Origin: Dysidea avara
Lineage: Eukaryota; Porifera; Demospongiae; Dictyoceratida; Dysideidae
Direction of reading: 5' to 3'
Assembly (NCBI RefSeq): GCF_963678975.1
Contig: NC_089276.1
Location: 21,931,059 to 21,995,058, forward strand
Length of the DNA: 64,000 nucleotides
Shown: in pieces, positions 10,201 to 20,991 of the stretch
Layout of the letters: every line of letters starts with the position of its first letter
Numbering within the stretch: position 1 is the stretch's first letter
Notes under the pieces: generated by a model
What the model saw: only the letters and a program-made list of their open reading frames with translations
Told to the model about the DNA's origin: nothing
The model's database searches: none
Position numbers and translations under genes: made by a program

Positions 10201-13184
10201 TTTGTAATAGTGTCAGCATTATGTACACCACTTGATGATCCTACCAATGGGATAATCCAGTGTTCAGGAGAGGATGGCATTCCCTCTGAAGGAGACACTT
10301 GTATTTACCTGTGTAATGAAGGTTATGTTATAAATGGTGGTGCAACGAGAGAATGTCTGAGTGATGGGACTTGGAGTGGAAGTGAACCAACCTGTGAGCC
10401 AGGTAAGATGTTGCTACATACAAGACATTTATCATTACGATATGCTCTTAAAGGTATATTAATCATTTTATTATTTGTTTGCTCTCATTAGTGATGTGTT
10501 TACCACTTGCTGCCCCTGATAATGGAATGATTGACTGTGCTGGACGTCGTGGACGTCATCACACATTTGGAAACACTTGTACCTTCTCCTGTAACCATGG
10601 TTATGAGCTAATTGGTAGTGAGACTCGGACTTGTCAAAGTGATGGAACCTGGAATGGAACTGAGGCCATGTGTATATTAGGTATGCTATTAGTTGAAATT
10701 GTTTTTTCACACTTGACAATTAATTTTGATACCCAGCATTAGCTACATGTCCAATACTCACTGATCCTGATAATGGAGTAGTAGATTGTTCACTGGAAGG
10801 TGGTGAAGTTCCCACAGAGGGAGCTACATGTATATACATATGTGATGAAGGCTTTGATCCTAGTGGTGATATTACTAGGGAGTGTCAGAGTGATGGGACT
10901 TGGAGTGGCAGTGATATTACCTGTGACAGAGGTAGGATGCTGTTGAATACTAAGTTAGAAAACACAACAAAATGAATACTGTAAATATATACAGGGAAAC
11001 ATCCAGTGTTGGGCAAGTTACTTTGTAAAAGTAACTAGTTACATATTACATATTACTTGCAACTGAACTATTTAGTTACAGTTACATATTACCCATAAAA
11101 TAAAGTAACTGTAATAATATTACATATTATATTACTTTGTGTCCACAGCCTTAAGCTGTCATGTATGAAACTACCACCTTATCACGTGACATGATTGCGT
11201 TGTTGGACAATATGCAAATTTTGGTTATAAGTAAGAAGCTGGTGAATAAGCTTCATTCAGTAGGCCTCGTTACTTCGTTGTGGCTAGCCGTTTCTCAAAG
11301 GACAACTAACGAGATTAGTAACTTCGTTACTTGTAGTAATAATATTACGTAATATTAGACTCGTTACAGTAACTATATTACTTAGGTAACGCGTTACATT
11401 TGTAAGTAAAGTAGCTTGCGTTATATTACCTGTTTTTATAGCGTATTTCGTTATATTACTTTGTTACCACAAAAGTAATAATATTACGTAACGTTACTCC
11501 CAACACTGGAAACATCACAAGCATAATTAAATAATGTTCTTAGTAGGGACCCGCCGATTATGCTGGCATAATTATGAGCATAATAGGTGTCTGAAAGCAT
11601 TGAGCATAATGCTAGCATAATAGGTAGAATATTTGTGTAATAGTATGAATTCTTGCTTATAAAAATAGCTATCACAGAAAGATCTGAACAGTCTGTAACT
11701 CTAATAGAACAATCACATAACTGACTGTTCTATTAGAGTATATCGATCTTTTCTGTGATATGCATTTTGACAAGTAAGTTTGTGCTTCAGCCGCTTATTA
11801 TTTATCCATAAACTGGAAATTATTACTAGAGCATGGGAACTGAGGCATAAATAATTGGGCATAATTTGAGCATAATAGGCAAGTTTTGAGCATAAATTTA
11901 AGAATAATAGGTAAATTTTTGAGCAGTGCAGCATAATAGGTAAAATTATGAGCATAATCGGCGGGTCCCTAGATCTTAGTGATTATTTAATATAATCAGA
12001 ATTGTCAGTTTTCTTAAGATACAACAGGATTGATTTCGAAAATGTTTACATATTTTAAACTAGCTATATACCCAAGTGATATTCAGTTGTCATTGTGTTC
12101 TTTACTAGTCTCATGTCCACCACTTACTGCTCCTGATAATGGAATGATTGACTGTACTGGTTCACTGTTTGAAGATACTTGTAGCTTCTCATGTGATGAT
12201 GGTTATGAGCTAACTGGTAGTGAAACTCGGACATGTCAAAGTAGCAGGACCTGGAGTGGTACTGAAACTCGGTGCACATTAGGTATGTTATATTCTAGCT
12301 ATGTGATGAACTGAAACTTAATGCATAACATTATTATACATAGGTATTTTTGAACAATGCCCACCACTTGAAACTTCTGAAATAAGAGTATCAGAATGTT
12401 CACTGGGAGATGATGGAGTTCCTACCCCAGGAGACACCTGTACTGTTGCTTGTAAAAATGGATACAAGTTTAGAAGCAGTCCCAATAGAACATGTCAGAA
12501 TGATAGATCCTGGAGTGGAGCTGAGATTGTATGCAGAGGTATAGTTGCGATAGAAAAATTGTATCTACTTTGCTTGGCCAGAAATTCTGTTCTGACCCAT
12601 AAATTCATTGCAGCACTCCCATAAACAATTACAGGCCTTTGTGAATTTCCAAAAAAAAGCTTACAATAATAACAGGGTGGCTATAATATACTCTACATTA
12701 TTAATCCTGCTTATTTGTCCTTTTAAGAATGTCAAGCAACATCACTGGATGTAAATGCAAGAGTGAGGAGAAGGAGAGCAACCATCACATTCTCAGCCAG
12801 CCAATCTCACCCAGAACTAGAATATCACTGCAGGTTGGGTCAGCAAGGCAGATTCAGGCCATGTAAGTACTGCACAAACAATGTGACATTTTACTTCATT
12901 TTCTAAACACCCAAAATCATAGGGTTGTTGCATGTGTACCACTTACAGAGTGCAAATAAAAGCATCTATTTACGAATAACATTAGATGTGTATGTGTGTG
13001 CTTAATACTGTACATCACCACTGCACTTGCATCCATAAATTGTGTTACTTATCCAGGTGAAAGTCCTATGAAATACAACAACTTGCAAGCTGGAAGTTAC
13101 ACCGTTACTGTGAGGGCTACATGTCCTGGCAAACGACAAAAATCACGAAAGTCAGTTAACTTTACAATTGGTGGCAGAAACTGA
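3569..13184 (+). CDS. Secreted protein with 17 alternating CCP/sushi domains and an Ig-like C-terminus
   Basis: Exons: 3569-3680, 3812-4000, 4412-4585, 5453-5644, 6080-6253, 6474-6668, 6924-7097, 7424-7618, 8066-8239, 8480-8674, 8806-8979, 9341-9526, 9836-10009, 10211-10402, 10492-10680, 10737-10931, 12109-12282, 12344-12538, 12728-12862, 13057-13184. Total 3516 nt, 1171 residues, all introns phase 1. Exon 1 encodes a signal peptide (MTKASFILLLLCFLKGTISG). Exons 2-18 each encode one CCP domain with six cysteines, the selectin-like pattern rather than the usual four. Even-numbered exons carry the motif EGDTC-x-Y-x-C (type A) and odd-numbered ones FEDTC-x-F-x-C (type B), alternating without a break. 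Exons 19-20 encode a four-cysteine Ig-like domain containing FRPCESPMKYNNLQAGSYTV, then a basic tail. There is no membrane span or enzyme domain. CCP proteins bind ligands, often in adhesion or complement-like recognition; the partner here is unknown. For exons 6, 8, 10 and 16 the acceptor could lie 6 bases downstream of the one chosen. Confidence 0.87.
4679..4928. mobile_element. MITE, family 1, short copy
   Basis: An inverted repeat pair of about 30 bases: the left end reads ATGTGACCGAATTTTGGAAA and the right end is its complement. It lies in the intron between sushi exons 3 and 4 and shares its ends with the element at 785-1417. The interior is non-coding. Confidence 0.8.
5747..6034. mobile_element. 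MITE with G/C-run subterminal ends
   Basis: The ends read CATAGGCGTAGCAA and the complement of CATAGGTGTAGCAA (one mismatch). A G run follows the left end and a long C run precedes the right one. It sits in the intron between sushi exons 4 and 5 and ends 45 bases before exon 5, close to the upstream edge of the tandemly duplicated module. Confidence 0.65.
6060..8680 (+). repeat. Three tandem copies of a two-exon sushi module
   Basis: Exon pairs 5/6, 7/8 and 9/10 and their introns are near-identical. The type-A exons start 950 and 1056 bases apart (6474, 7424, 8480). Shared intron text includes 'ccagtgggatatatagtaat' before the A exons and 'ttgtctggttatctag' before the second and third B exons. 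Copy 2 carries an expanded (AC)n, and the stretch before copy 3 has an insertion of about 200 bases. Such low divergence in introns points to recent duplication or gene conversion. Confidence 0.85.
7120..7212. repeat. (AC)n microsatellite in the intron between sushi exons 7 and 8
   Basis: About 90 bases of AC repeat with one interruption. The corresponding introns in the neighbouring module copies have only short AC tracts, so this expansion is specific to one copy. Confidence 0.9.
11004..11508. mobile_element. hAT-type MITE, copy 1
   Basis: The 505-base element starts CAGTGTTGGGCAAGTTAC and ends GTTACTCCCAACACTG. It is flanked by a perfect 8-base direct repeat, GAAACATC, at 10996-11003 and 11509-11516. 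An 8-base target duplication and CA...TG ends are the hAT hallmark. The interior is made of 'gttac' and 'taatattac' phrases and has no transposase. It lies in the intron between sushi exons 16 and 17. A sister copy is at 20992-21488. Confidence 0.85.
11544..11971. mobile_element. MITE with GGGACCCGCCGATTATGC ends
   Basis: The inverted ends read TAGGGACCCGCCGATTATGC and its complement, consistent with a TA target site. The interior is packed with 'gagcataat' phrases in both directions and contains the phrase 'gactgttctattagagta' that recurs elsewhere in the window. It sits in the same intron as the hAT MITE at 11004. A diverged relative is at 55284-55773. Confidence 0.8.
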
Positions 13185-13432
13185 AGTAGTACATATAAAT
13201 CAAGACTGGAGCTAACACCTTATGTTGTGTAATTGTATATTTATATTGCACATACATTCGTACACGCACATACACCATACAAGACACATAATTTTTTTTA
13301 CTGTAAACATAAACCAAGTTGTATGTATCATGTCTCATTTTTGTGATTATAAAGAGATACAAATGTGCTGAGATAGCTTATTGTGTGTTGAAGAAGTTAA
13401 CAATGAATTAAATGTACAACCCTTGGACTAAA

Positions 13433-13438
13433 AATAAA
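13433..13438 (+). terminator. Polyadenylation signal of the sushi-protein gene
   Basis: AATAAA lies about 250 bases past the stop codon at 13182-13184 and is the first good signal after it. A pogo-like MITE begins about 45 bases further on. Confidence 0.5.
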
Positions 13439-13483
13439 CATCACTTATGTAATTTTACAACAAAATTAAACAAATTGTATGTA

Positions 13484-13677
13484 CAGTGGGTCCTCAGATA
13501 TATCCAAACACCTTTGTTCCTATAGTTACCGATAATTGAAGCCTGTTGATTTTTATACAGAGGCCTAGAACATGATATAATACTAATAGAACATACACTA
13601 ACTATGAAATGCTCTAATTGAACAGTCACTATTGGCATTTAGATAATCAAAGTGTTTGGATAACTGAAGATCCACTG
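13484..13677. mobile_element. Pogo-like MITE
   Basis: The ends read CAGTGGGTCCTCAGATATA and the complement of CAGTGGATCTTCAGTTAT, flanked by TA on both sides. TA target sites and CAGTGG ends are typical of pogo/Tc1-mariner elements. The element of about 194 bases is non-coding. A related one is at 25353-25565. Confidence 0.65.
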
Positions 13678-13699
13678 TACATTACTATTCCAAAATATT

Positions 13700-15082
13700 T
13701 ATCCTGAAATGACAGGATTATGGGACATTATTATCTAATGAATAGAGACTTTTAGCTGTCAGATTTCCAAAAGTAATGTTGTTGAAAATGGCCACTGGTT
13801 TCCTTAGCAACCCCAACCATACACAATGCATTCCAATGTACACCGAAATGTGAATCCATGCAGGTACCATGTGTACATGCAAACCTTCAAGTCTTTACAT
13901 TTTGCATGGTGTTTGTCTTGAAATATACAAACATATTGACTGTTCAAATGACTGCTCTAAAACATTGCTTTTTCACACACAAACCATAGAGCACAAACCA
14001 TAGAGGGGCAGGCAAGCATTTCAATAATCCAATCACCAGGCAGTCTACTTACCTTAATTACGATAGTGTGTTTTAAGTTTAAAATGCAAGAAAGAGACCT
14101 CTTAGACAAACGTACACAATTGATTTAGTGCTATCATCACCTGTGAACTAGTACAGTACGTATTGGTATTCTCAATGTCTATTATACTGCTAAAGAAGAT
14201 AGCAAATTACATACAGCACAGAATTAGATTTACAGAGGCACATTATTTTAAATACAGAAATATTTTTGAAATACTTAAATGTTGGGATTCTCATACATCG
14301 TGTTGGTTTTTTGCGTGGGTGCTGGCTACCCCCCGGTATTGACTGTACTATTAAACTAGTACTAGAGTATCTCAATAGTTGAAAAGTGTTGTGGCCAACA
14401 CCAAACCAACTGGACACTCTTGTATTCATTGTAAACACTGCATCATAGCTTAGCCATTGCAACCAATTGTTAATGCGAATATGGTAAGACACATACATAA
14501 TCATATAGCATTTCATTTGAAGAACACTTATAAACTAATTTTGCCCGCTAATAATCACACACCCTCAACCATAGTTACTTATCTACTAGCCCAGACATTA
14601 TCAAACAACACGCCCGTCAGACACTTAGTTAAACAAGAACTAGCAGGAAGGTTGTTAGAGTTGGGGGTACCCAAAATTTATGTAGGTAGTAGTAGGTGAG
14701 CAAAGCATGCTAAGGTATAGGGGTATACCCCCAGAAAATTTTCAAAAATTAAGTGTCAAGATATTACATTTTTGGGCATTTTCAGTGGTTTCAGCTGTTA
14801 TCTTGTTTGACTGTTGAATTAGGGTGACTGTTCTATTAGAGTTTCACAATCTTGATCAACCAGTTTCTAGAAACCTCTCTGGAGCTCACATGATGACTAT
14901 TGCACAGTACACCATTAAATTGGGGATGCTGGAGCACCCCCTTTTTTGCCACCTACAATTTAATAAAAGTAGCTCCCACAGGTACATCCGATATATAAAG
15001 TCATATACACTTTGTTAACAGTCATAATTAACATAAAGTACTACTATTATTATTATTATTTTAAAAACATCAACTTTGATAA
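13700..15082. other. Intergenic between the sushi gene and INIP
   Basis: No gene is recognised. The phrase 'gactgttctattagagt' occurs near 14826. The minus-strand frame at 14190-14516 and the plus-strand frame at 14457-14699 resemble nothing I know and lack splice or start context. Confidence 0.5.
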
Positions 15083-18000
15083 TTAGGTCAAATTACCACT
15101 ACTGTCAAAACGTGGAATGACTGGAAGTAATGTGTTCCCATGTAGAGAAGGTAATCCAATGAAATATCCGTAAGAGTGTGTCCGTGCGTGCTGTGGAAAA
15201 CAAGCATGAGAAAATGAATAGAACTGTTACTTTAAATACACACATTGTTTGCATACATTACAATACTTCAACACAGATATCCTTACTTGTAACGCTATTC
15301 TTTGCTGCTGCTCAAGTCGACATTGCACATCTGGGGAATGTCTAGCAGTACTCTACACACAACTCATATCACAACATAAACTAAAATCATTACTGTTCAC
15401 ACCATGTGCTGTGAAGCAAGTTGTTGAGGAGTTGCTGAAGTGAACAAGACCGGAGAACTTGTGGCAGACCTGGAGGAGCTCGGCACAGTCAACTTGTAGC
15501 CACTATGGGAATACACCATAGAAAAGATGGGACAACACATGGTTTGAAATAATTATACACACGTATGTGAACTTTGTAGAAATAATTTTCAGACACAGAT
15601 TGAATGTGGTTACATACGAAACATGCCATGAAAAATAGCAGCATAGGACTGCAGAACTTAGTTTGTCCTGCTATGCCACAATCATTATCAGAAACAGGAA
15701 TTATTGTTATCAGCTATGCATATGCAAACTAGTATTTTAAAAATTATTAATTTAAAAATGAAGTAGGAATCTACTGTAGAGTAAAAAAACTTTGGCAGTA
15801 AAAACCTTTGGCGAATATGGCGAATAGCATTCAATTCACCAAAGTTTTTTCGCCAATTATTTTAGATGATCACACAAGCACATTGAGTCTCGCATTGAGT
15901 AATTAGAACTTGAGATGAAAGTCAGCTCATACCACCATGCAATAAAGATTGAGCTGACTTTGGAGATCTTGATCTTCCTAGGAATGTGTCCCACAGTTAT
16001 AAGCACTCCTTGGGATAGCATTTCCAACTGGCTTCCCATTCACACGTCAGTTAGTTCATCGTCTTGTGATGGATTTGGCCAAATACTTTGATATACGTGA
16101 TAACCTCTGCTACTGGAGTTCACTGAAAAAGCAAATACGGTCGCTCTCGGCACTGCAGGAGATAGAGAAGCACACGGCCTTTGCTTAGTCTCGCACGACC
16201 AGACCACTTTTTTCTCTTTGTCATTGGGTAGGGAGAAAAAAGGGTCTGGAATAGTTCGAATCCCACAATCGTCTTCACATTTCACAAGGCTACGTCATAA
16301 GTATACAACCCATGTGCTTAAACTCCATTGTAACAAGAATGCCAACAATAAACAAAGACTTAACTTACCTAAACAACTAACAATTGATTCAATCTATTAT
16401 TGCCTCAAAGGCAGCTTTAGATGCTGATAGGTTTATAAATATGTGCTTGTAATTGATTGACGCAAGCGGCTACTATTTGAAAACGCATCACATTTCTTTG
16501 GTTAACACCGGCCCCCCAATTATCTGGAGAGTGCCAAGACGAGTGTGGGATTCGAACTGTTCCAGACCCTTTTTTCTCCCAACCCAATGACAAAGAGAAA
16601 AAAGCAGTCTGGCCATGCGAGACCAGCCTTTGCTAGCACTTTGTTAGATCAGCTAGTAGCTACAAAAGTACTGCTACAACAACAACGCTAGCTACCTATA
16701 CACTTACTACACTACTTAACCGATGAGTTGACACCTTGTCGTTTTATCCTTACCGAGATCCTTACATACCGTACAGTAAAAACTTTGGCGAATATTATTT
16801 CAATCGCCAAAGTTTTTTCCACCAATTTTATCAACAGAGGGGTTTTGTCACACTTTTTTACCGCCAAAGTTTTTTACTATACAGTATGTAATAAAAAGTA
16901 GTGAAACAAGAGATGAATGATGGTATTACAGCATAGCTTGGTGAGAAAGTCCCTACTTTGGCATAGTTCATTAACAATTTTTTAAAATACTAGTTTGTTT
17001 AGTTTTTTGTTGTAGCACAGCTAGTTACAGTGAAACTTGTGACTGTTCTATTAGAATATCTGTTTTATTAGAGTGACTGTTCTATTAGAGTATCTCGAGT
17101 CAACAAAGGGGTGTGCAGCTAGCTAGGTCATCTTGTTTACTGTTAAGTAAATAGCTAGATTATTAAGAGGTGTGGTATCCGCACTCAGTCCGCCTAGTTC
17201 TTTATTTGATGGGTGTGGTTGAGAACCTATGGTTATCACTGAACACTCACCGGGTAATACAACAACTTGAGCTAACTTTCTAAAGCACTACAAATCATTC
17301 CATACTTTACGTGCATGACTTTGGGTGTCACTGCATCTTTTAGATAATTTTCGGTGTCTTGACATTGCTCCTCAAAATGTTTCGTCGTAAAGTATCTATG
17401 ATTCTTAAGCTAATGGAAATGCTAACACCAATTTACACTGTCCACCAACTATGTAGTTTATACACAAGTACAAGGAATTTTAAATTTGATCGGGAATCAT
17501 AAAAAGTAATGAGGTTGCTACACCTGCAGATGTACTAAAGAATATTTAACCCCCCATACTTCAATCAAGAGTTCATGATATGAAATCTTACTTCAATCTA
17601 CAGCTATGGAATTGTACACTAGTATATTTGCAGGTGTAGGCAACTCCCTTGTTTCATTGTTTCTATTTTATGATCTCTTAAAATTTCTACTTGTTCTTTG
17701 AACATACCATGCATACTGCATCAAAAGGAAGAATGGTGGCAGACATATAAAAAAATTTCATCTATGCTGTAAGCATGTGCCCCAACTATCAATTACTGAA
17801 AAGTGAAGTGGCCATTCAATTTCAGCCTGTTACACAACATTACAAACAAAGAACACTACAAGACGCCTCTGCAAGCAATCCAGTATGTGTAGCTAGTGGG
17901 AAGCCATCACACGCTACCACAAATTGACACCTTGCACTGTCAGTGAATACAAAGGTAGTTCCATGATGCATGAGTGAAGCAGCATCTAACAGTGACAAAA

Positions 18001-19140
18001 TATAATCTGTGGTATTAACTGTTATTGAGTTACACTGGTCTAGCAGGTAGATAGTTTGTTTGTTTGTTAGAAATTCCACTAAATGAAATTTTGTACCGCC
18101 AAGGTATTGTGAGGCTGATTGCTGGCCAATATATTTTTTGTGAGAAAGTGCAAACCATAATACAATACAACGTACACCGTATGACAATGCACATGCATGT
18201 GGATGTACACTTATTCCAAACAAAGGTATCACAATATTTCTGGTGGAATCTGCCCTTTGCATCATAGAGGAAGGGTCTGGTCACTCTAGCATTCAAATTA
18301 AGTTACAGAAAACAGGTAACACCAATCAGATTGTGTTGTTTGTAATTACTAAGTTTTTTGTTGGAGCTACTGTACCATAGATTACATACAGTGTGGAAGA
18401 AATTGTCACAAAGTTCTGTGAAGATGTGATATGACTGAGGCTGCTTGTAGTTGCCAATAGGATGCTCTTTAAAAAGAACAAAATTTGGAGATAGTAAAGG
18501 GCCTTGTTGGTGTACTCAAAATGCAGCCTAAGCAGTATGAATATTTATGGCCTTACAAGTGTGAACATATGTGAGAACACGAGTGGTAGTGTTTTATAGT
18601 GGCTACAATATTGATTTTATGTGAATTACACATAATCATAGATAGTATATACTACATATACAAGGGGTCCGACACACTCGAAATTCTGTACGTGATTTGA
18701 AACTTGATTTGTGATTTGAAATTGGATTTGGGATTTGAAACTTGATTTGAAATGTCACGCGTGATTGTCATAGTGTGATTTCTAAGGCTATTACTGGGTT
18801 CTGAAGGACATTAGTTCATGATTAAGAACTAGTATTGTATCACTGTAAGCTTGTATTGGTTAAAAATATGTTTTCGAGACTAGTTTTCAAACAGCATTAA
18901 TTACTTGCGTGGGCGAATCGCTGGAGATTTGTGATTTGGAACTGAAGGGTGTACGTGATTTGTAGAGGTGTCGTACCCCTTGTACGTATATAATATCTAT
19001 GACATATTAAATTTACTGTACCTTGTGTTTGGCTCTCCCTGAAGGCGTTGCAACCGAGATCTTTCCTCTTGTAGTCCTTGTAAAATACTCTTCCTGGTCT
19101 TAGCATCTAAACGACGAGCAGTTAGTGAGTATAGCAACAT
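15083..19140 (-). CDS. INIP: SOSS complex subunit C
   Basis: Exons on the minus strand: 19140-19022 (ATG), 15341-15287 and 15190-15083 (TAA). Total 282 nt, 93 residues; intron phases 2 and 0 agree on both sides. The family binds the SSB1/INTS3 complex at single-stranded DNA and supports double-strand break repair. Exon 1 gives a charged helix (KSILQGLQEERSRLQRLQ) matching the N-terminal helix of the family. Exon 2 gives EQQQRIALQ, and exon 3 the hallmark end HARTHSYGYFIG, then LLPVIPRFD. The human protein has 104 residues; the shortfall is in the linker between the helix and the QQ motif, so a small extra exon in the 3.7-kb first intron cannot be excluded. That intron holds several MITEs. Confidence 0.78.
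15774..15860. mobile_element. Partial copy of the CTTTGGCG MITE
   Basis: It contains 'actttggcagtaaaaac' and the inverse 'caccaaagttttttcgcc', matching the ends of the complete element at 16764-16889. One end is rearranged. It lies in intron 1 of INIP. Confidence 0.5.
16186..16625. mobile_element. Foldback element with TAGTCTCGC ends
   Basis: Two inverted arms of about 90 bases, 16186-16275 and 16537-16625, share 'ctctttgtcattgggt' and 'agttcgaatcccaca' in opposite orientation. The roughly 260-base centre is unrelated to the arms. The same 'tagtctcgc' end recurs in the 46-base palindrome at 55831-55876 and in the centre of the foldback at 50935-51790. Confidence 0.75.
16764..16889. mobile_element. 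Small MITE with CTTTGGCG ends
   Basis: A 126-base element whose ends read ACATACCGTACAGTAAAAAC and the near complement, followed inward by CTTTGGCG and CGCCAAAG. It is non-coding and lies in intron 1 of INIP. Confidence 0.75.
17038..17100 (+). repeat. Short tandem block of the 'ctgttctattagagta' phrase
   Basis: Three imperfect copies in about 60 bases. The phrase also occurs near 5945, 11720 and 14826, and as its complement near 13590. Confidence 0.6.
18659..18983. mobile_element. MITE with TACAAGGGGTCCGACAC ends
   Basis: The ends read TACAAGGGGTCCGACAC and the complement of TACAAGGGGTACGACAC. The interior has repeated 'gtgatttgaaa' phrases. It ends only 38 bases from the splice donor of INIP exon 1. 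Confidence 0.75.
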
Positions 19141-19172
19141 TGTTTATTCTCGCCGTTAGTATGCTGTAAGCG
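19141..19172. promoter_or_regulatory. Possible bidirectional promoter at INIP
   Basis: A 32-base gap separates the INIP ATG (minus strand) from a plus-strand ATG at 19173. The surroundings, about 19100-19420, are richer in CpG than the rest of the window. This is inferred from position and composition only. Confidence 0.35.
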
Positions 19173-19289
19173 ATGCAACGTCTAACCCGCCGTGCTAAAC
19201 GGGCCAGATTAAAGTACTTAGAAGTTATACCTTTAGAAGACATCTACTCTGCTAGTTCCGACGAAGCTGCGCCACAATGTAATTCATGA
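19173..19289 (+). CDS. Short basic ORF divergent from INIP, unrecognised
   Basis: A 38-codon frame begins MQRLTRRAKRARLKYLEV and stops at 19287-19289. A GT at 19279 could be a splice donor, which would make this a first exon. The strongly basic start and its place back-to-back with INIP are suggestive, but I find no downstream exon and recognise no family. It may be chance or an upstream ORF. Confidence 0.22.
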   Translation: MQRLTRRAKRARLKYLEVIPLEDIYSASSDEAAPQCNS

Positions 19290-19454
19290 AACCATAGATA
19301 ATAGACAACCAATTATCTTTGATGAAACCCACAATCATTAACCACGCTGTCCGGGTGGGGGCGACCGCGCTAGCTAATCATGCATCACGTGTTAAACAAT
19401 CATTATCAGCAAAAGCCCCCCGTTCACTCAACTATTTATGACACACTCTTTTTG

Positions 19455-20335
19455 TAAGTCCATCTACTGCTAGAGCTGCTGCCTAAAATAGGTCCTTATT
19501 AGAATATGTTGCACCTGTATCAAGGGGTAGTCTGACACTACCAATAGCTCTGTAGAACCATCTGTGACCGGGATCAAAATCAAGCGATCAAGAGGTAAAT
19601 TAGCATTGAATCAAGCGATCAAGACGTCCTACAAAGTGATGTAAGGCGAAATCAAGTGATCAAGGTATACTTTCGTCAATCAAAAACCTTAATCCCGGTC
19701 GCAGATGGTTCTACAGGACTATTGGTAGTGACCACCCCTTGTGTATGGTATTTATATTCTGCCAGAGACACTGCTCAACAGCAAAGAGCTGCATGCTGGG
19801 TGTGTGGTAGCAGATGGAATCCTCATACCCATAACTGGTCCAAATCTTTCACCTCTTGTCTATGGGACCTAAGATGGCCTTCACTACACTATACCTGTTG
19901 GTCGTAACTTGCTATAGTTCAAGTACATGACATTCTACATAACAGGGTCTCCATTCCACATTTTAACTGAGTTCTCTACCAATTGCATGTACTATAGATC
20001 TTATTCATTGTCACCTGCCACATCATCTTCCACCATCAATGCATATCGCTACTCATTTTTTATATATTCTCTAATTCCTTTGGAACTCAGTATGACCTGA
20101 AGAAGTTTACCCCTTTCCAGTTAGCACTTCGTCATTTTCTGTTTAGCTAACTGACCTCATTTATTTTTGTCTTGTTCTTGTAGAAGTATTTTGTGTGTTA
20201 TGTTCTGTTGTAAGTTTATTTATGGTTGTTTTTGCACTTGTGTCTGTATGTATGTCTCTGTAAGGGGAGCCTGTTTGCAAGCTCTGCCTTTTTGTGTAAC
20301 CCTCGTCTTTGACATAAATCGATAATCTAATCTAA
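19455..20335 (+). mobile_element. 5'-truncated non-LTR retrotransposon (LINE) relic
   Basis: Before the nested element the frame reads RSLLEYVAPV; after it the frame resumes as WYLYSARD and QQRAACWVCGSRWNP. These are motifs of the C-terminal part of LINE reverse-transcriptase ORFs. The rest decays into stops, then a 3' tail with 'gtgtaaccctcgtctttgac' and a repeated 'taatct' end near 20333. The 5' limit is approximate. Confidence 0.7.
19521..19741. mobile_element. MITE nested inside the LINE
   Basis: Inverted ends of about 55 bases start CAAGGGGTAGTCTGACACTA and include 'gaaccatctgtgaccgggat' with its near complement at the other end. It is flanked by a perfect 5-base duplication TGTAT (19516-19520 and 19742-19746). 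Removing it restores the LINE reading frame, so it inserted into the LINE. Confidence 0.85.
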
Positions 20336-20439
20336 ATCAGTCAATGTTGTTACCTTTGCTGCTACCATTGTAAATCTTATTAGCTATAGCTTTAATTGTG
20401 ACATGACATATATCATAGCTAGCTAGCAAGCTAACAACA

Positions 20440-20760
20440 AGAGTGTGCAGTTGAGAATATAATATAAAATGTAATGTACAAGACCTCAATAATGAATATG
20501 AAGTACATGATTAGCTACCAGCTAAACTTAGGCAAGATTTAAAAGTGTTAATATTGTCAGTTTCTACAACATGATCAGGAAGAGAATTCCACAATCTAAT
20601 AGCTCTAGATCTGGTAAAAAAGAGTTCAGATAGAAATCAATTCTGGACTCTGGGTAAGTGTAAATATTTCTTACTACTGTACTACTATGGGTGGAGTTAG
20701 GAGTGATTTATACGTGATGGCTAAATTATCGAGAAAAGAGCCTAGCCACATAGACAATTA
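20440..20760 (-). mobile_element. Second LINE relic
   Basis: On the minus strand the sequence reads RSRAIRLWNSLPDHVVETDN followed by INTFKSCL, the usual C-terminal end of LINE ORF2 proteins. Upstream frames are broken by stops. The limits are approximate. Confidence 0.7.
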
Positions 20761-20991
20761 GTTCATACTTCATAATATTCTCAGGTGAAAAACTGTGAAA
20801 CTATATACAAGTTGGTATATATACAGGTGTTATTTAACACTGCTCTGTGGCCAAGGATCACATATTCTATATATCAATCATTACCTGGCCACTGGCTGCA
20901 TAAAAATTCCATAGGAGTCTAATCAGGTAACCAAACATGATATGGTCATCATGATACACGCATATAGTCACTGTATAAGTTCCCAAATCTG

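Noticed and set aside
3812..12538. CRISPR-like regular repetition
   Set aside because: The repeated units are protein-coding exons with introns in an animal gene, not short direct repeats with spacers.
15410..15520. Possible extra INIP exon with a good GT donor
   Set aside because: None of its frames resembles INIP, and including it breaks the phase between exon 1 and the exon at 15341-15287, which join perfectly without it.
17840..18296. Minus-strand frames of 141 and 88 codons, one with FLYDAKGRF
   Set aside because: The FLYDAKGRF word recalls ribosomal protein S4 but nothing around it matches. The other frame has no known motif, and part of the region resembles a dispersed repeat. It lies in the INIP intron.
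18365..18485. Possible minus-strand exon reading FKEHPIGNYKQPQSYHIF
   Set aside because: It looks protein-like, but its phase does not match the upstream INIP exon, and INIP is complete without it.
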